A DNA stretch of 64,000 nt from Hymenobacter siberiensis (lineage in GTDB: Bacteria > Bacteroidota > Bacteroidia > Cytophagales > Hymenobacteraceae). Every line of letters begins with the position of its first letter. The stretch's first letter is position 1. The position numbers were made by a program, and so were the translations under genes. The notes below the pieces were generated by a model. It searched no databases and was not told the origin of the DNA. It saw only the letters and a list, made by a program, of their open reading frames with translations. Of the stretch, positions 36,218 to 45,106 are shown one piece after another. The DNA lies in the NCBI RefSeq assembly GCF_018967865.2, contig NZ_JAHLZY020000001.1, positions 1,116,001-1,180,000 of the forward strand. The letters are read 5' to 3'.

Positions 36218-36280
36218 GGAACCCAGTAGGGTGCGGGGTCGTACCCGGTAGGGCTTGCCCCCGCACCCTACTGGGTTTCC
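36218..36280. repeat. Inverted repeat / terminator-like hairpin after the ABC exporter
   Basis: The left arm GGAACCCAGTAGGGTGCGGG (36218-36238) pairs with CCGCACCCTACTGGGTTTCC (to 36280) around a 19-nt loop. It lies between the converging exporter gene and Uma2 pseudogene, 8 nt from the latter's end. It could terminate both, although T runs are lacking. Confidence 0.7.
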
Positions 36281-36287
36281 ATAAATC

Positions 36288-36894
36288 TTATTCCTGTTCC
36301 CCCAAAAAGCCTGCTGGAATCGGCGCTACGCCCGCTTCCTCATAAATCTGCACCAGCGTCATTATCAGATTCAACTTCGGGATAACAACGGCATCGGCGG
36401 CTTCGGCCAGGGCGGTGTGGCCCTACACGCCATGCTCGCTCAGCTGGTACCACTCCACCAGTCAGGTTTTTTGCGATACCAGCAGGTAGTGCCGTAGCGA
36501 GGGCCGCTTCTTGTACTGATTGAATTTCAGGCCCCGGTCGTAGGCTTCGGTAGAGGGCGAGAGCACCTCCACGATGAGTAGCGGGTGGTGCAGCCGCCGG
36601 CTCTCCTGCTGGTCCTGCGGGTCGCAGCTCACTACAATGTCGGGGTAGGTGTAGTGGCGGTTGGCTTCAACGGCCAGCTGCACGGTTTTCATTATCACCT
36701 GGCAGCGTTTGCCGCGCAGGACCGGGCGCAACGCCAATACAAAGTTCTGTGCAATGGTATTGTGGGCGATGCTCTCGCCCGTCATTGCAAATGCCTCGCC
36801 CTCGAAAAACTCGTGGCGGGTTTCTCCTTGTCCTTTCCAAGGCGAAGTATTCATCGGCCGTGTAGCGGCGCGTTTGTGGTTCGGGCTGTCCCAT
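36288..36894 (-). pseudogene. Uma2-family (DUF820) nuclease-fold protein, degraded
   Basis: The N-terminus MGQPEPQTRRYTADEYFALE (from 36894) is in one frame; the rest (TRHEFFEGEAFAMTGESIAH onward) is in another, so a frameshift lies near 36840. LALRPVLRGKRC and YTYPDIVVSCDP, with the Asp of the PD-(D/E)xK-like core, and LLIVEVLSPSTEAYDRG, identify the Uma2 family. After LLVSQKT the frame has a TGA, continues LVEWYQLSEHGV, meets a TAG, then runs GHTALAEAADAVVIPKLN to a stop at 36288. One frameshift and two stops make it a pseudogene. Confidence 0.82.
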
Positions 36895-37002
36895 AGAAAC
36901 CAAATATACCCCGCCGTGGCCCTGCGGAGGATAATTGTGTACTGCCCCACCCCGCCGCTACCTTGCGGCCCACCGCATCGGCTTTTTTACGTTCTCTCCA
37001 TC

Positions 37003-37612
37003 ATGCCCAAACTCACCGAAATCGACCAGGCCAAGCTTTAGTTACTGTACCTGCTCAGCCCACTGGCTCCGAAAGCGGCCGCTAGCACCGCGCCTGCGCC
37101 TGTGCTGCGCATCGTCTATTATCCGGCACGGCGAGAAGCCTGCCGAGGGCGACAACCTTTCCTGCGCCGGCCTCAACCGGGCGCTGGCCCTGCCCGCCGT
37201 GCTCAACCAGCTGATGCCCTCGCCGCCCAACCTCACCTTCGTGCCCGTCATCGGCACCAACGACGAGGACACCACCCGCGTGCGAATGCTGCAAACCGTG
37301 ATGCCCTACGCCGTGCAGCACAACCTCACCATCAATAGCGACTTTATGGTGGCCAACACCAAGGCCTTTGCCCGGCAGCTACGCCAGCTCCGGGGCACCG
37401 TGCTGGTGGTGTGGGAGCACAACAGCATCGTGGAGATTGCGCAGGATTTGGGCCTCGAAGACGTGTCGGACTGGCCCGATACCGATTTCGACAGCATCTG
37501 GACCATCAGCTTCAGCGGCGGCGGGGCCAAGGGCAAGGCCAAGCGCCCCGTGCTGAGCCGGTCCAGGCAGCACATTCACCCCTCGGCCATTTGCCCGGGC
37601 CAGGGTACCTGA
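37003..37612 (+). pseudogene. Histidine-phosphatase-family protein, N-terminally disrupted
   Basis: The conserved IRHGEKPAEGDNLSCAGLNR carries the phosphohistidine RHG motif; the rest (VPVIGTNDEDTTRVRMLQTV, VLVVWEHNSIVEIAQDLG with the second His) runs intact to 37612. The natural start is probably ATG 37003 (MPKLTEIDQAKL), but a TAG follows at 37039 and the frame must shift by one base near 37120 (LRIVY to IRHGEKP). A start at 36935 in the downstream frame lacks any family resemblance. It is a divergent neighbour of the Uma2 pseudogene. Confidence 0.72.
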
Positions 37613-37918
37613 CGCGCTGCCTCTGGTGGAAGTGCCGGCCGCCCTGGGGTATTCCAAAATCCTGCGGCCCTCGTTTGGCGCGGAAGCCCGGTTTTGGGGT
37701 TGGCAGCTGGCCGTTTGAGGAAGTAGCTCGGCCGAATCAGGGTCGGCCGAGGGTGGGGGCGCGCCGGGGGGTGCCTGCCGGAAGCTACCGGCGGGCGATA
37801 ATCGCGGCTGGCAGGTCGTGAGGTAAATAATCATAATTTTTTCGCCTGTTTTAAACCCCTAAGTGCTTAAGGTTTCGTAAATTGGTAGTTCCATCGTCCA
37901 CCGAGAATTCCCTTACGT
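37613..37918. other. Region after the phosphatase pseudogene, possible gene remnant
   Basis: No intact gene is present. An open stretch from about 37605 to 37719 reads VPDALPLVEVPAALGYSKIL and then FGAEARFWGWQLAV before a TGA. Its composition is coding-like, but it has no start codon and no family was recognised. It may be the tail of a decayed gene. Confidence 0.35.
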
Positions 37919-38533
37919 ATGAAACCTACTATTACCTTATTGATGCTCGTTTTGCTGGCCCTGACGGGCTGCATGACCACCCGCGAAGCCCGGGTAGATT
38001 CGGATTATAGCTACAGGGGCAATTTTCGCCACTACCGCACCTACGATTTCATGACCGGCACCGGCCTCACCTCCGACACCAGCAGTCTGGGCGAATCTGT
38101 GCGCGAAGCCATTCAGCAGCGCTTCCTGGCCCAGGGCTACCGCCGGGTCAAGCGCCGCCCCGATATGCTGGTGAACTTCCGGCTGTACCAGGGCGATATG
38201 AAATTCCACGGCTTCCAGCAGGAAGACCTCAGCCAGTGGATTAAGCGCAACATCGAGGAAACCGACGACACCCCCCGGGAAGACCGCCAGGGCTACGAGC
38301 CCATTCGCCTGCTGCTGGCCGAAGGCACCCTCCTGGTTACCCTCATCGACGTGAAAACCAACCGCGCCGTCTGGAACGGCTACGCCTCAGGCGTGACCGT
38401 GCCCGAAGGCCCCATGGGCGAAGTCGTGCTCCGGCGCTCCGTGCGCTCCATCCTGGACCGCTACCGCATTTTCACCGAGGGGTTTGCCAACGGCAACCTG
38501 GGCGGTAACGGCGCCAGCGACACGGAGCAGTAG
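37919..38533 (+). CDS. DUF4136 family lipoprotein
   Basis: The 204-residue protein has a lipoprotein signal (LLMLVLLALTGCMTT, Cys near residue 17) and the DUF4136 pattern: VDSDYSYRGNFRHYRTYDF, then IQQRFLAQGYRRVKRRPDML, and LVTLIDVKTNRAVWNGYASG. The family is widespread in envelope lipoproteins with unknown function. It is a single gene; the family D palindrome follows it. Confidence 0.9.
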   Translation: MKPTITLLMLVLLALTGCMTTREARVDSDYSYRGNFRHYRTYDFMTGTGLTSDTSSLGESVREAIQQRFLAQGYRRVKRRPDMLVNFRLYQGDMKFHGFQQEDLSQWIKRNIEETDDTPREDRQGYEPIRLLLAEGTLLVTLIDVKTNRAVWNGYASGVTVPEGPMGEVVLRRSVRSILDRYRIFTEGFANGNLGGNGASDTEQ

Positions 38534-38535
38534 CC

Positions 38536-38616
38536 CGTAGTAGCGCGGACTTTTAGTCCGCGAGTAAGCAAAACGCCACGCATGATGTGACCCGCGGACT
38601 AAAAGTCCGCGCTACG
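38536..38616. repeat. Family D palindrome, copy 2 (double form)
   Basis: CGTAGTAGCGCGGACTTTTA starts the left arm and CTAAAAGTCCGCGCTACG ends the right arm, around a central spacer of about 30 nt. Each arm also contains its own palindrome, GCGGACTTTTAGTCCGC. It sits between the converging DUF4136 and xdhC genes. Confidence 0.78.
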
Positions 38617-39666
38617 CCGTGCCTGAATCAGCTCGGCGGCGATGCTAATGGCAATTTCCTCGGGGGTCTGGCTCTGGATGGGCAGGCCGATGGGGCCGCG
38701 CAGCCGCGCAATCTCAGTTTCTGAAAACCCGGCTTCCCGCAGGCCCCAGCGCAGCTCGGCTACCTTCACGGTGCTGCCCATCACGCCTAGGTAGCGGTAG
38801 GGGTGGCCCTGCCGGGTACGACCCTGCCGGGCGCGGTGCAGCAGGTGGCGCAGCACCACGGCATCGGTGCGATAGCCCACGGTCATCACCACCACGTAGC
38901 GGTGCGGGCCGGCGGGGATTTCGGCCGCTATGTTTTCGTAGTCGATAACGCGCCGATGGTGCGCCGCCTGGTTGCTGTCGAGCGTGGGCAGGTTGGGGCG
39001 GTCGTCGAGCACGGTCAGCTCAAAATCCAGCGCGGCCGCCACGTTGGAAAGCGCCAGGCTGACGTGGCCGCCGCCCACAATGGTAAGCTGGTCGCGAAAG
39101 CCTAGCCGCTCGCGGTAGCCCCACGCCGCCCCCGCCTGGTAGTCACAGAAGCCGGCCAAGTCGGTTGCCGCCGCAGCAGTTGCTCCATCAGTCGCGGCTG
39201 TTGCGGGCGGCAGAAATCGGAGCCCGTTTGCCGCGCTCCATTCCAGAAAGCCGCCGCTGAGCGTCTGCAAAGCGCTTTCGATGGCCGTTACGGCGGCTAA
39301 ATCAGTGGGCCGCAGTGGCCAGAGCAGTACGTCCTGCTCGCCCGAGCACATCATCCCGGAGCGGTCGGCGGGCGCCTCCCGGCGGTGCACCTGGGGCCGC
39401 AGCAGGGGCATCGCATCGCCGGATTGCAGGCGCTGGCGGGCCAGCTCCACCCATTTGTGCTCCATGATGCCCCCGCCAATGGAGCCGGCCACGGTGTCGG
39501 CCGTCACGGCCATCTTGAAGCCCTGGCGGCCGGGGCTGCTGCCCTCGCTACGCAGCACGGCCAGCAGGGCCACGGGCGTGCCGGCCCGCAGGCAGGCAGC
39601 AGCAAGAGTCCAGACGGGCAGGTCGCGGGGGGGGGAGGGCATTGGGTAGGTAAAAAGAATCGTCAT
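38599..39666 (-). CDS. xdhC: XdhC-family molybdenum cofactor insertion/maturation protein
   Basis: The N-terminal XdhC domain has LLAVLRSEGSSPGRQGFKMA and GSIGGGIMEHKWVELA. A C-terminal Rossmann-like domain has TIVGGGHVSLALSNVAAAL and VMTVGYRTDAVVLRHLL. XdhC proteins bind molybdopterin cofactor, sulfurylate it with a desulfurase and hand it to xanthine dehydrogenase. Possible ATG starts are 39666 and 39642; the upstream extension to 39726 overlaps puuD and is unlikely. It lies 22 nt downstream of puuD on the same strand. An insert of about 25 residues rich in Ala/Thr follows position 160. Confidence 0.88.
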   Translation of the reverse strand: MTILFTYPMPSPPRDLPVWTLAAACLRAGTPVALLAVLRSEGSSPGRQGFKMAVTADTVAGSIGGGIMEHKWVELARQRLQSGDAMPLLRPQVHRREAPADRSGMMCSGEQDVLLWPLRPTDLAAVTAIESALQTLSGGFLEWSAANGLRFLPPATAATDGATAAAATDLAGFCDYQAGAAWGYRERLGFRDQLTIVGGGHVSLALSNVAAALDFELTVLDDRPNLPTLDSNQAAHHRRVIDYENIAAEIPAGPHRYVVVMTVGYRTDAVVLRHLLHRARQGRTRQGHPYRYLGVMGSTVKVAELRWGLREAGFSETEIARLRGPIGLPIQSQTPEEIAISIAAELIQARRSADF

Positions 39667-39688
39667 GCTCATCTGGCGTCCATTGCTG

Positions 39689-41107
39689 CTACTTGTTCTG
39701 CGCCCCCTGATTAATCCAGCACGCAATGAGGTCGCGCTCCTCCTGGGTAATCTGGGTTTTGTTGTTCTGGGGCATCGTTTTCGTCACTACTACGCGCTGC
39801 ATGATTTTGTCTTTCAGTCGAATAATATCCTCCGGCGTGTCATATACCACGCCGTTGGGCGGCGACTTGAACACGTCATCCGTCGGGTGCGCCGAGTGGC
39901 ACTGGATGCAGCGCTTCTGCACAATCATGTTCACCTGGCTCATGGTTACCTGCTGGGTGCAGGCGCTGCCGCCGGCCGCGCTGCCCGATTGCACGGGCGG
40001 GGCCGTCACGAACACCACCGCCAGCAGCAGGGCCACGGCGGCGGGCAGTACCCATACGGCCGAGTCGGTCTGGTGCTTTTCGCGCAGGTTCAGCCAGTGC
40101 TTCACGCCGGCCGTACCCAGCGTGATGGCCGCCAGAATGGCCCACGGATACGCGTGCCCGAAGGTGCTGGGAAAGTGGTTGCTCACCATCACAAACAGCA
40201 CGGGCAGCGTGAAGTAATTGTTGTGCAGCGAGCGGGCCAAGGCATTTTTGCCCAGCTGCGGGTCGAGGGGCGTGCCTTCGGTGGCAGCTTTCACCATGGC
40301 TTTTTGGGCCGGAATAATGGTGAAGTACACGTTGCCCACCATCAGCGTGCCCAGCATGGCCCCAAAGTGCAGGTAGGCCGCTCGGGCGCTGAACACCTGC
40401 GCATAGAAAAACGCAAACGCCGTGGCAACAATAAACCCAACGACCATGAACCACTTGCTGCGCACAAGCGCCGTGCGGCTCAGTCCATCATAAATCAGCC
40501 AGGCCACCACAAACGAACCCACCCCGAGGCCCACGCCCGCCAGCGGCGAAATATCCAGCACGCGCGGGTCAATCAGCATTGAGCTGGCGTTGAAGTAGTA
40601 CACCACAAACAGCAGGCTGAAGCCCGAGAGCCAGGTGAAATAGGCCTCGTACTTAAACCAGTGCAGGCTTTTGGGAATGACTTTGGGGGCCGACTTATAC
40701 TTTTCGAGGTAATAGAAGCCGCCGCCGTGCACGGCCCAGAGGTTGCCGGCCAGCTCGTCGCGCACGTTCTCGGTGCGGTTGAGGGCGTTTTCGAGGAACA
40801 CGAAGTAGAACGAGGCGCCAATCCAGGCAATGCCGAAGGTGATGTGCATGAGGCGCACCACGATATTGAGCCACTCCAGAATGTGGCCGGCCCAGGGCGT
40901 GTCGCGGGCCAGCACCCAGGCCGTGCCCACGGCGGCCAGCACCGCCAGCAGCATCAGCAGGTAGGAGTAGCCCGCCAGCGTCGAGCCATTCTCGCCCACC
41001 ACGCCGCCATCGGGCCGGGTTTTGGCCGCACGCTGTAAGGCGAAAATGACGCCCAGCAGTAGCAAAAACGTGAGCAGCAGGGCAAACAGGGTAACGTATT
41101 GAATCAT
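39689..41107 (-). CDS. puuD: Membrane-bound urate hydroxylase/oxidase PuuD
   Basis: The 472-residue protein has eight or nine transmembrane segments and, at its C-terminus, a cytochrome c domain with CIQCHSAHPTDD as CxxCH and a Met ligand candidate in VVTKTMPQNNK. This is the PuuD architecture, an integral-membrane urate oxidase that passes electrons to the respiratory chain instead of making H2O2. WIGASFYFVFLENALNR fits the family. It makes 5-hydroxyisourate, the substrate of UraH encoded nearby, and is followed by xdhC. Confidence 0.93.
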   Translation of the reverse strand: MIQYVTLFALLLTFLLLLGVIFALQRAAKTRPDGGVVGENGSTLAGYSYLLMLLAVLAAVGTAWVLARDTPWAGHILEWLNIVVRLMHITFGIAWIGASFYFVFLENALNRTENVRDELAGNLWAVHGGGFYYLEKYKSAPKVIPKSLHWFKYEAYFTWLSGFSLLFVVYYFNASSMLIDPRVLDISPLAGVGLGVGSFVVAWLIYDGLSRTALVRSKWFMVVGFIVATAFAFFYAQVFSARAAYLHFGAMLGTLMVGNVYFTIIPAQKAMVKAATEGTPLDPQLGKNALARSLHNNYFTLPVLFVMVSNHFPSTFGHAYPWAILAAITLGTAGVKHWLNLREKHQTDSAVWVLPAAVALLLAVVFVTAPPVQSGSAAGGSACTQQVTMSQVNMIVQKRCIQCHSAHPTDDVFKSPPNGVVYDTPEDIIRLKDKIMQRVVVTKTMPQNNKTQITQEERDLIACWINQGAQNK

Positions 41108-41258
41108 GTATGTAGGTGGGTAATGAGGAGTTTTGGGGTAGAAGGGGAGGTAGGCGGTAAATCATTCAGTATGACGTTCTTTCTACTTTGTTAATCATAA
41201 TCCCGCTAATTAATTAAACCGGGAAAAAGCTCCCAATTTAGCGCCAAATTCCGCTACT

Positions 41259-42596
41259 ATGTCAACTCTTGCTTTGCGCAGCCAGCGCGTGGTCACACCC
41301 GAGGGCGAGCGCGCCGCTACCATCCTCATCGAAAACGGCCGCATCACCGCCCTGCTGCCCTACGAGGCCGAAATCGCGGCCGATTCGGTGCTCGACGTGG
41401 GCCGCCGCGCCGTGCTGCCCGGCATAATTGACCCGCACGTTCACATCAACGAGCCGGGCCGCACCGACTGGGAGGGCTTCGATACGGCCACTCGGGCCGC
41501 GCTGGCCGGCGGCCTCACCTCGCTGGTCGATATGCCCCTGAACTCGGCCCCGGTCACAACTTCGGTGGCGAATCTTGAATTGAAAAAAGCCGCTACCCAG
41601 GGCCAGCTACACTGCAACGTGGGCTTCTGGGGGGGCGTGGTGCCGGGCAATGCGGCCGAGATTGAACCGCTGATTGCGGCCGGCGTGCTCGGCTTTAAGG
41701 CCTTTCTCACGCACTCTGGGATTGACGATTTTCCCAATGCCACGGAGGAGGGTTTGCGGCGCGTGATGCCGATTCTGGCCCGGCACCGGCTGCCGCTGCT
41801 GGTGCACTGCGAACTATCCGAAGACAACGACGACTGGAAGAAAAACGACCACCGCTCGTACCCCAACTACCTGGCCTCGCGCCCCAAAAAGTGGGAGGAT
41901 GATGCCGTGAATATGATGATTCGCCTGTGCGAAGAATTCAACTGCCCGGTGCACATCGTGCATTTGTCGTCGGCCAACTCCATTGCGCCCATTGCCGCCG
42001 CCAAGGTCCGGGGCTTGCCGCTAACGGTGGAAACCGGCCAGCACTACCTCTATTTCAACGCCGAAGATATTGCCGACGGCCAAACGCAGTTTAAGTGCGC
42101 CCCGCCCATCCGCGAGCGGGCCAACAACGAGCAACTCTGGGCCGCCTTGCAGGCCGGCATCATCGACTTCGTAGCCACCGACCACTCGCCCGCGCCGCCC
42201 GACTTGAAGCAGCTCGAAAGCGGCGACTTCACCACGGCCTGGGGCGGCATTGCCTCGCTGCAGCTGGCCCTGCCGGTGCTCTGGACGGCCGCCCGCCCGC
42301 GCGGAGCCACCCTGAGCGATATGGCCCGTTGGCTGAGCGCAAACCCGGCGAAGCTGGCGGGCCAAAGCGAGAAAAAGGGTCGGATTGCGCCCGGCTTCGA
42401 CGCCGATTTAATCGTTTTTGACCCCGAAATGACCTTTGTGGTGAGCGAGGAGCTGCTTCAGCACAAACACAAAGTGTCGCCTTACATTTGCCAGGAATTG
42501 GCGGGCGTGGTGGAATTAACTTTTCTCATGGGCGAGCAGGTTTTTCAGCGTCCCGATTTCACTCATCTCAACCACGGCCAGTTTTTAACCCGGTAG
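41259..42596 (+). CDS. allB: Allantoinase
   Basis: The 445-residue amidohydrolase has the metal-binding DPHVHINEPGRTDWEGF, the Lys carboxylated in this superfamily in GFKAFLTHSGID, further His ligands in VHCELSED and HIVHLSS, and the catalytic Asp in VATDHSPAPPD. These are the allantoinase variants of the dihydroorotase-like family. It hydrolyses allantoin to allantoate. It starts a plus-strand run of ureide genes diverging from puuD and is followed after 4 nt by allC. Confidence 0.95.
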   Translation: MSTLALRSQRVVTPEGERAATILIENGRITALLPYEAEIAADSVLDVGRRAVLPGIIDPHVHINEPGRTDWEGFDTATRAALAGGLTSLVDMPLNSAPVTTSVANLELKKAATQGQLHCNVGFWGGVVPGNAAEIEPLIAAGVLGFKAFLTHSGIDDFPNATEEGLRRVMPILARHRLPLLVHCELSEDNDDWKKNDHRSYPNYLASRPKKWEDDAVNMMIRLCEEFNCPVHIVHLSSANSIAPIAAAKVRGLPLTVETGQHYLYFNAEDIADGQTQFKCAPPIRERANNEQLWAALQAGIIDFVATDHSPAPPDLKQLESGDFTTAWGGIASLQLALPVLWTAARPRGATLSDMARWLSANPAKLAGQSEKKGRIAPGFDADLIVFDPEMTFVVSEELLQHKHKVSPYICQELAGVVELTFLMGEQVFQRPDFTHLNHGQFLTR

Positions 42597-42600
42597 CGGA

Positions 42601-43863
42601 ATGCAGCACGAATACACAGCCCGCGCCGAGCAGATTATGCGGCGCATCCAGGAGCTGGCGGCCATCAGCGAAGACGCCGATAGCGTGACGCGCACCTTTG
42701 GCACGCCCGCCTTTCTGGAGGGCCGCGCCCTGGTGCAAAGCTGGTTTGAAGCCGCCGGCCTGCCCACCCGCGTCGACGGCATCGGCAACCTGCGCGCCCG
42801 ACTGGAAAGCCCGAACCGCGACGCCAAAACCTTCGTGCTGGCCTCGCACATTGATACGGTGGTGAACGCCGGTAAATTCGATGGCCCGCTGGGCGTGCTC
42901 ATGGGCCTCGATTTGCTGGAAAACCTGATTGCGCAGAAAGCCGAGCTGCCGTTTCATATCGAGCTCATTGCCTTCAGCGACGAGGAAGGCGTGCGCTTCC
43001 ACACCACCTACCTGGGCAGCCAGGTGGTGGCCGGGGCCTTCGACCACGCCCTGCTGGCCCGGTGCGACGAGGCGGGCATCTCCCTCAGCCAGGCGCTGGA
43101 AGCCATGGGCGGCAATACCTCGCAGCTCTCGCTGGATGCCATTCCGGCCGCCGAGTGGCTGGGCTATTTCGAGCTGCACATCGAGCAGGGCCCGGTACTG
43201 TGGGAACGCAACGTGCCGGTAGCGCTGGTGACGGCCATTGCCGGCCAGCAGCGCGTCGAGCTGACGTTTACCGGCATGGCCGGCCACGCCGGCACCGTGC
43301 CCATGGCCATGCGCCAGGATGCCCTCTGCGCCGCCGCCGAGTTTGTGCTCATCGCCGAGCAGTTTGCGCAGGTGCACGGCCGGGGTCTGGTGGCCACGGT
43401 GGGCAAGCTGGCCATCAGCCACGCGGCCAGCAACGTAATTCCCGGCGCGGTAACCTGTAGCCTCGACCTACGCAGCCCCGACGAGCAGGCCCTCACCCAG
43501 GCCTACGACTTCCTGCGCAGCCACGCTGAGGCCTTGGCCCTGCAGCGCAACGTGAAGCTGAGCTGGCAGCTCATTCAGCACACTGCGCCCGTGGCCTGCG
43601 ACTCCGCGCTGAATAGCCTGCTGGCCCGGGCCATTGCCGAAACCGGCTACGAAACCATTGCCTTAGTAAGCGGTGCCGGCCATGATGCCGTGCCCGTCTC
43701 GTTCGTGGCCCCGGCCACGATGCTGTTTATTCGCTGCTACAAAGGCATCAGCCACAACCCGCTGGAAGATGTGGAGCTGCTCGATTTGGCTGCCGCCATC
43801 GCCGTGGCCGACCGCTTTGTTTCTGAATTAAAAATTAAAAATGAAGAATTGAAAATGAGCTGA
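42601..43863 (+). CDS. allC: Allantoate amidohydrolase (M20 family)
   Basis: The 420-residue metallopeptidase-fold enzyme has the dinuclear metal motifs LASHIDTVVNAGKFDG and AFSDEEGVRF, HIEQGPVLW, and GHAGTVPMAMRQDAL in the dimerisation domain. It fits allantoate amidohydrolases, which release ammonia and CO2 to give ureidoglycine. N-carbamoyl-amino-acid hydrolases are close relatives, but the allB/allE context favours allC. The last 12 residues (ELKIKNEELKMS) come from an AT-rich intergenic repeat that has run into the gene's 3' end. Confidence 0.92.
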   Translation: MQHEYTARAEQIMRRIQELAAISEDADSVTRTFGTPAFLEGRALVQSWFEAAGLPTRVDGIGNLRARLESPNRDAKTFVLASHIDTVVNAGKFDGPLGVLMGLDLLENLIAQKAELPFHIELIAFSDEEGVRFHTTYLGSQVVAGAFDHALLARCDEAGISLSQALEAMGGNTSQLSLDAIPAAEWLGYFELHIEQGPVLWERNVPVALVTAIAGQQRVELTFTGMAGHAGTVPMAMRQDALCAAAEFVLIAEQFAQVHGRGLVATVGKLAISHAASNVIPGAVTCSLDLRSPDEQALTQAYDFLRSHAEALALQRNVKLSWQLIQHTAPVACDSALNSLLARAIAETGYETIALVSGAGHDAVPVSFVAPATMLFIRCYKGISHNPLEDVELLDLAAAIAVADRFVSELKIKNEELKMS

Positions 43864-44013
43864 TAAAGAAGCTGTTTAGAAAGTCCCCGAACGGTCATGC
43901 AGCGCGCAGCGAAGCATGACCGTTTGAGTACCTTTTGTGACTTTCTAAACAACTCCAATGCTCAGAATCCTTCTAAAGCAATTTCTAATTCTTCATTTTT
44001 AATTTTTAATTCC
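43824..44013. repeat. Nested inverted repeat: E-type arms enclosing a family A palindrome (copy 5)
   Basis: Outer arms TTAAAAATTAAAAATGAAGA (43824-43858) and TCTTCATTTTTAATTTTTAA (43981-44013) are complementary. Between them, at 43870-43955, is a family A palindrome with GCTGTTTAGAAAGTCCCCGA on the left and GACTTTCTAAACAACT on the right. The family A copy is inverted relative to those at 56391-56476 and 62228-62312. The left E arm encodes the C-terminus of allC. Confidence 0.82.
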
Positions 44014-44017
44014 ATTC

Positions 44018-44764
44018 ATGGAAATGTCTGCCCTGACGCGCTCGGTCACAAAGCGCAACCACGCCATCATTGCCCCCGACGGTTACATCAACAGCAACGT
44101 GCCCGGCTGGACCGGCTGCACCGTCAACGTCATCATCAACGAGCAGATGGGCGCCTGCCTGTGCCAGACGCTCGTTACCCTCACCGCCGCCGGCCAGCTG
44201 CTGGGCAAAACCGAGGCTTCGCAGATATTTTTCTACGTGGTGGAGGGTGAATGCCAGGCAGCCGTGGGCAGCGAAACCCGGATTCTGACGGCGGGCCATT
44301 ACGTGTATGTGCCAGTAGGCCAGGCGTATGGATTCGCCAATGCCGCGCCCGATACGAAGATTCTGACGTTCCACAAGGTATATGAGCCGCTGGCAGACCA
44401 GGCCACGCCCGCTATTCATTGGGGCGAGCGGGATTTGAGCAAAGCGCCCGTGTACATGAACGACGAGGCTCTGCGCATCCAGGAGCTGCTGCCCAATGAG
44501 CTGGGCTTCGACATGGCCGTGAACATCTTCACCTACGGCATCGGCGGCAACTTGCCCATGGTGGAAACCCACATCATGGAGCACGGTCTGATGTATCTGG
44601 AGGGCCAGGCCATCTACATGCTTGACCACTGCTGGTACCCGGTGAAAAAGGGCGATTCCATCTGGATGGCCCCGTATTGCCAGCAATGGGCCACGGCGAT
44701 GGGGCAGGAGCCGTCGGTGTACATCTATTACAAGAACGTGAACCGGTTTCCGACGGTGCGGTAA
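44018..44764 (+). CDS. allE: (S)-ureidoglycine aminohydrolase
   Basis: The 248-residue bicupin has RNHAIIAPDGYINSNVPGW at its N-terminus and the C-terminal metal-binding cupin segment ETHIMEHGLMYLEGQAIYML with its His/Glu ligands. It matches AllE/YlbA, which converts (S)-ureidoglycine to (S)-ureidoglycolate and ammonia in a Mn-dependent reaction. ATG 44018 (MEMSAL) is used; ATG 44024 is also possible. It follows allC after a nested repeat. Confidence 0.95.
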   Translation: MEMSALTRSVTKRNHAIIAPDGYINSNVPGWTGCTVNVIINEQMGACLCQTLVTLTAAGQLLGKTEASQIFFYVVEGECQAAVGSETRILTAGHYVYVPVGQAYGFANAAPDTKILTFHKVYEPLADQATPAIHWGERDLSKAPVYMNDEALRIQELLPNELGFDMAVNIFTYGIGGNLPMVETHIMEHGLMYLEGQAIYMLDHCWYPVKKGDSIWMAPYCQQWATAMGQEPSVYIYYKNVNRFPTVR

Positions 44765-44771
44765 TTTCAGG

Positions 44772-44813
44772 AACGTCATGCTGAGCGTAGCCGAAGCATC
44801 TCTGCCGCACAAG
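44772..44813. repeat. Family A repeat, half copy
   Basis: AACGTCATGCTGAGCGTAGC, then CGAAGCATCTCTGCCGC, is a left arm of the long family A form with no matching right arm nearby. It appears to be a decayed copy. Confidence 0.65.
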
Positions 44814-44826
44814 TAATTTCTGCCGA

Positions 44827-45106
44827 ATGAAATTTATTGAACGGTTGCTTTCTGCGCTGGCGTGGCTGCAAATCCTTGTTTCGCCGGCTATTATTGGTGC
44901 AATTACTGGCACGCTTATCTGGCTTTCCTGGCGAGGCGTCTTGGGCGTTGCGTGCAGCTGTTGCAATAACGGGTTTAGTTGCTGGAGGTGCTTTCGCTGA
45001 AAAAACACGGCGTAACAAAGGCACTATTGAATTTATGTCACGTACCATAGCTCACCCAGAATTGTGCGAAAAAGAATTAACGAATGACCCTAGCCGAATT
45101 AAATAA
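44827..45106 (+). pseudogene. Small two-helix membrane protein, frameshifted
   Basis: From ATG 44827 the frame reads MKFIERLLSALAWLQILVSP and AIIGAITGTLIWLSWRG, then degenerates and stops near 45000. The +1 frame continues plausibly as ASWALRAAVAITGLVAGGAF, AEKTRRNKGTIEFMSRTIAH, PELCEKE, ending at 45106 inside the start of uraD. Together this is a small protein with two transmembrane helices and a charged tail, of a type common in Bacteroidota and of unknown function. A one-base insertion near 44930-44945, or a sequencing error, would explain the break. Confidence 0.65.

Noticed and set aside
36935..37120. N-terminus of the histidine phosphatase from ATG 36935
   Set aside because: The stretch has no family similarity or signal peptide; the better start at 37003 is in another frame, indicating disruption.
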